In this document: piece by piece, positions 44,728 to 47,474 of the stretch
Position numbering within the stretch: the first letter of the stretch is position 1
Layout of the letters: each line of letters begins with the position of its first letter
Assembly (NCBI GenBank): GCA_021166685.1
Contig: JAJPEU010000011.1
Coordinates: forward strand, 1 to 47,474
Length of the DNA: 47,474 nucleotides
Direction of reading: 5' to 3'
Origin: Sulfurovum sp.
Lineage (GTDB): Bacteria > Campylobacterota > Campylobacteria > Campylobacterales > Sulfurovaceae
The notes under the pieces: model-generated
The model's database searches: none
What the model saw: only the letters and a program-made list of their open reading frames with translations
Told to the model about the DNA's origin: nothing
Translations under genes and position numbers: made by a program

Positions 44728-46650
44728 TTAATAGACATCATGAGCTGTATTGTGAACGTTGAATTTGCCTGTCGGGGTTTGCAAACTGTTAATTTTGTCG
44801 ATTTCAGTAAGCGATTGGCCGTCAAGGATGATGATTGCACCGTCCGTTGCCCAATCAGATACCCATACTTCGCTGCCGTCTTTGTTGAACTCAAAGTGTA
44901 CTGCCCGGCCGTTTTGCGCTACATCAAAACATCTGTCGATGGCGGCACCTTCTTTAGAATAGGCGCAGATCTGTCTATGGGATGTACCGTTTGCGCTTAA
45001 TGTCATATCCATGAGTACCCATGGAGAATTTGGGTGGGTCTTTACAAATAATGATCCTGCCGAAGGAAGTGTGATTTCGCGTACAACTGACCAGGCATAT
45101 TCTGGATGATTGATCGGGTCTGCACCGTAAACGGTCATTTTTCCTTCACCGATATGCGTTGAGGCATTGACCCATCCGTAAACAGGATCGAACCAGTTGG
45201 CCCCGCGCCCCGGATGCGGAGTGTTTCCTGTCGAGATAACTGCTTCCAAACTCCGATCAGCGACGTCTATAATAGCCATTTTGTTGTTGGCGTTTGCGGC
45301 AACCATAAAGTAGCGTTTGGTATTATCCCAGCCTCCGTCATGCAAAAATTTCTCAGCGGCAATACTTGAGACTGTCGGAAAGTTTGGTTGAGAGTAATCT
45401 ACGATATTTACATAGCCTGCTTCTTTAAGCGATACCACCCAGATAGGCTCAGTATGCGATGCGATGATGGCAGCAACACGGTTTTCCTTGAGTGTTTCTC
45501 CATGAATGTCGGTCATCGGCAGATCGGCACGTGTCAGCGGCTCAAGCGTCAATCCGTCAAATGTCACATACTGCGGCGGCCAATAACAGCCTTCGATAAG
45601 ATATTTGTCTTCATATCCGGGCGATTTGCTTCCATCAACACTTCGTGCGTCATGGCAGCCTTTTGCTGTCGCTACAACCGTCGGTGTTTCTGTCCAAAGA
45701 TCGATAAGTGTAACCAGTCCGTCACGTCCGATAGCATAGAAATAACGGCCGGTTGATGAAGAACGTAAAATATGTACAGCAAAGCCTACATCTACGCGTG
45801 AGACCAGTTCATGCGTATCGCCGTCAAAAATAGAGATCTTTCCGGCATCCCGTTCCACAACACCAAAGAAATTTTCCCAATCTCTCGAATGTGCAGGTTG
45901 TGTGGGACGTTCACTCAGCGGAACGATAAGATTCCAGCTTGCACGAATATCTTCCATAGGTAACGGCGGCGCATCCGGCGGCGGCAGTTGAAGATATGAT
46001 GCCAAGCTTGTGATTTGTGTTTCCGTCAAGATACCGCTATGGCCGAAGTTTGGCATGCCGCGTGGTGTACCATAGCGCAATAAGGCGGCAAGACCGTCGG
46101 TACCGATCCACTCAGAACGTGTTTCATCGATCAGCGGCCCGGTTGCACCTGTGCGGTAAAGTCCATGGCAGCCTGCACAGCGGTCAAAGTAAATATTTTT
46201 TGTTGCTTCAAATTGAGTATCGGTCAATTCTGCCGGAGGCGTGTGTTTTAACGGCCCAAGACTGTCTTGCGCATTTAAAAAAGCGATAATGTTTTCGATC
46301 TCTTGGTTGGAAAGATCAAAATCCGGCATGACATATCCCCATTTCTCCAAAAGCTGTTTGCCGTAGCTTGTGTTGGTCGTGGACCATGCGGGATCGGAGA
46401 TAAAGTTTCTTAACCATCCGTCTTTGTTGTGTCGGTTCGCCAGGTCTGGTCCAAGATGTTCGCCATGGCCGAAAGTGTGGCAGCCGCTGCATTTATACCT
46501 AAAGAGCTGTTCTCCTGCCGCAGAATCGCCGCCTCCTCCGGGAGATCCTCTCCATTGTGCCGCCTGAAGCGGTATGCTAACGGCTGTAATCACTGCAAAT
46601 AAAGCTGTTGCAGCCGCATACTTAGATATCGTTTTTATCGATAATTTCAT
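44728..46650 (-). CDS. nirS: Cytochrome cd1 nitrite reductase with an additional N-terminal cytochrome c domain
   Basis: NirS is a periplasmic enzyme that reduces nitrite to NO. The 640-residue protein has a signal peptide (about 1-31). Domain one (about 45-130) is an extra class I cytochrome c: CSGCH at 54-58 with Met109 in YVMPDF. Domain two (about 148-218) is the canonical NirS c domain: CAGCH at 158-162 with Met199 in RYGTPRGMPNF. The d1 propeller (about 240-640) has YWPPQ, RVAAIIASH, FLHDGGWD, GNTPHPGRGANW, SLFVKTHP and the final TPTGKFNVHNTAHDVY, all close to Pseudomonas NirS. NirN, a homologue in heme d1 synthesis, is less likely. No other nir genes are in the window. Confidence 0.9.
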   Translation of the reverse strand: MKLSIKTISKYAAATALFAVITAVSIPLQAAQWRGSPGGGGDSAAGEQLFRYKCSGCHTFGHGEHLGPDLANRHNKDGWLRNFISDPAWSTTNTSYGKQLLEKWGYVMPDFDLSNQEIENIIAFLNAQDSLGPLKHTPPAELTDTQFEATKNIYFDRCAGCHGLYRTGATGPLIDETRSEWIGTDGLAALLRYGTPRGMPNFGHSGILTETQITSLASYLQLPPPDAPPLPMEDIRASWNLIVPLSERPTQPAHSRDWENFFGVVERDAGKISIFDGDTHELVSRVDVGFAVHILRSSSTGRYFYAIGRDGLVTLIDLWTETPTVVATAKGCHDARSVDGSKSPGYEDKYLIEGCYWPPQYVTFDGLTLEPLTRADLPMTDIHGETLKENRVAAIIASHTEPIWVVSLKEAGYVNIVDYSQPNFPTVSSIAAEKFLHDGGWDNTKRYFMVAANANNKMAIIDVADRSLEAVISTGNTPHPGRGANWFDPVYGWVNASTHIGEGKMTVYGADPINHPEYAWSVVREITLPSAGSLFVKTHPNSPWVLMDMTLSANGTSHRQICAYSKEGAAIDRCFDVAQNGRAVHFEFNKDGSEVWVSDWATDGAIIILDGQSLTEIDKINSLQTPTGKFNVHNTAHDVY

Positions 46651-46762
46651 TTTTTTTCCTTTTTTTGTCTTGAGTTGATGCTATTGTTGTTGCGTAGTAA
46701 TCTATTGAAAATTTATTTTAGTTCTCTCCTTTTTTTGAGTTTGATACAGGCTTACAAAGTGA

Positions 46763-46778
46763 TATTTTGATCAAAATA
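46763..46778. promoter_or_regulatory. Palindromic operator upstream of nirS
   Basis: TATTTTGATCAAAATA is a perfect 16-base palindrome, 113-128 bases before the nirS start. TTGAT/ATCAA halves recall CRP/FNR-type sites (TTGAT-N4-ATCAA), but here the halves overlap with no spacer, so a different dimer geometry would be needed. It lies between nirS and the divergent RNase T2 gene and could serve either. Confidence 0.45.
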
Positions 46779-46920
46779 GCCGTTACGGATGCCGTTCCTG
46801 CAATGAATTTTTTGGATTTTTCATAAATCTTATGTATTAATTGTTAAATTTATGTTAAATTAAATTGTATATTGTTTTTTAGTGAAAGATTTGTTTGGAT
46901 GTGCTGCCCTAGGTATCTTC

Positions 46921-46934
46921 GCGGATATATCCGC
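46921..46934. promoter_or_regulatory. GC-flanked palindrome upstream of the RNase T2 gene
   Basis: GCGGATATATCCGC is a perfect 14-base palindrome centred about 22 bases before the TATAAT box, that is, over the -35 region. It may be an operator for the RNase T2 gene. It is followed by AAATTTTTA, so a hairpin terminator reading is also possible. Confidence 0.4.
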
Positions 46935-46946
46935 AAATTTTTAGTG

Positions 46947-46952
46947 TATAAT
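46947..46952 (+). promoter_or_regulatory. -10 box (TATAAT) of the RNase T2 gene
   Basis: GTGTATAATTCG provides a perfect TATAAT about 28 bases before the start codon. Confidence 0.5.
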
Positions 46953-46980
46953 TCGCCGAAACTATCCGAAGGCCTTATCG

Positions 46981-47474
46981 ATGAATAAATTTTTTATCAT
47001 ATTGCTGTTTTTTACTGCAATACTCTCTGCCAGATACGAATCTTATCCTATCGAAGCGTGTCCGGCTTTTGACAATTTAAAGCATACCAAAAATACCGGT
47101 GAGGTACATTTGGATACCGCACGTCAATATACGATACTCGAGCGTCACCATAAAAATCAAACACTGGTGCTGATACGTGGAGAAAATCAGGCGCAGCGCT
47201 GGGTAGACGATAGATGTTTTCCTGATGAAGATCAAAAGAACGGCCACACAGAAAAAAACACCAGCGATCCCAAAGAAGCGACAAATACTAAAAAATATAA
47301 ACAAAAAGAAAGCCACACCGCAGTCTCCAAAGATAATATTTTGGCACTTAGCTGGCATCATGCGTTTTGCCAAACGCACCGGTATAAAAAAGAGTGCAAA
47401 AGGGATTTGGGTTCACTGTTTCGGTTCAGACAAAAGGAGCATTATTTTGTACTGCATGGACTTTGGCCGCAGCC
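46981..47474 (+). CDS. Ribonuclease T2 family protein, N-terminal part
   Basis: The gene starts at ATG 46981 and runs off the right edge; 164 codons are visible. A signal peptide (MNKFFIILLFFTAILSA) leads to the periplasm. Residues about 23-80 form a small domain ending RWVDDRCF, seen before the catalytic domain in several proteobacterial RNase I-like proteins. A Lys-rich linker (about 82-116) follows. The RNase T2 fold begins at LALSWHHAFC (121-130), and the first active-site block CAS1 is HGLWPQ with His159. CAS2 lies outside the window. These enzymes cut RNA to 2',3'-cyclic nucleotides. Confidence 0.87.
   Translation, partial: MNKFFIILLFFTAILSARYESYPIEACPAFDNLKHTKNTGEVHLDTARQYTILERHHKNQTLVLIRGENQAQRWVDDRCFPDEDQKNGHTEKNTSDPKEATNTKKYKQKESHTAVSKDNILALSWHHAFCQTHRYKKECKRDLGSLFRFRQKEHYFVLHGLWPQ

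Noticed and set aside
44581-45000. 139-codon plus-strand frame at the nirS 3' end
   Set aside because: It runs through two terminator hairpins and the antisense of the conserved NirS C-terminus; no Shine-Dalgarno and no recognisable domain.
1-47474. CRISPR array or intact insertion sequence
   Set aside because: No regularly spaced direct repeats and no complete transposase with terminal inverted repeats were seen.

Overview
The window looks like chromosome from a free-living, probably chemolithoautotrophic member of the Campylobacterota (Epsilonproteobacteria), closest in feel to Sulfurovum, Sulfurimonas or Nitratiruptor. The reasons are the moderate AT bias, short intergenic gaps with many ATGA-type overlaps, -10 boxes without clear -35 boxes, a carboxyspermidine-type polyamine route, AcnB as a single large gene, and a periplasmic cytochrome cd1 nitrite reductase. 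The genus is inferred from gene content only.

Layout. 1-703 is a graveyard: the C-terminal core of an RHS protein, broken and followed by a decayed helix-turn-helix transposase-like fragment. 704-27738 is mostly housekeeping: tRNA(CAU), rodA, pgeF, alanine dehydrogenase overlapping a LonC-type protease, carboxyspermidine dehydrogenase, an AEC permease, a DedA protein, a secreted patatin phospholipase, the run speA-cysE-aspartate aminotransferase, a four-gene Mla-type lipid transport operon with a fused STAS domain, the tightly overlapping operon ubiX-coaD-tmk-hisS, three tRNAs (Leu-CAA, Gly-UCC, Gly-GCC), ftsK, a frameshifted SH3/KOW-like gene, and acnB.

27791-37772 is more accessory: a YbgC thioesterase, a five-gene metal-efflux operon (two small periplasmic proteins plus a CzcC/CzcB/CzcA-type RND pump), a DUF389 membrane protein that seems fused to a degenerate lipid-kinase domain, and an outer-membrane beta-barrel gene behind a Fur-box-like site. 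37976-40770 holds a double-CDGSH iron-sulfur protein and the AmmeMemoRadiSam pair (radical SAM enzyme plus MEMO) coupled to a protein-isoaspartate methyltransferase.

40771-42055 is the most interesting piece: a GEMM-I (cyclic-di-GMP-I) riboswitch, with its own -10 box, ahead of a DUF4382 lipoprotein gene that ends in a strong terminator. This is a probable one-gene c-di-GMP-controlled surface-protein unit. 42078-47474 contains an MltB-like lytic transglycosylase, a CitE-like lyase, a YgjP-type metalloprotease, a NirS with an additional N-terminal cytochrome c domain and a palindromic operator upstream, and the start of a secreted RNase T2.

No CRISPR array, rRNA, intact insertion sequence, prophage or replication origin was seen.
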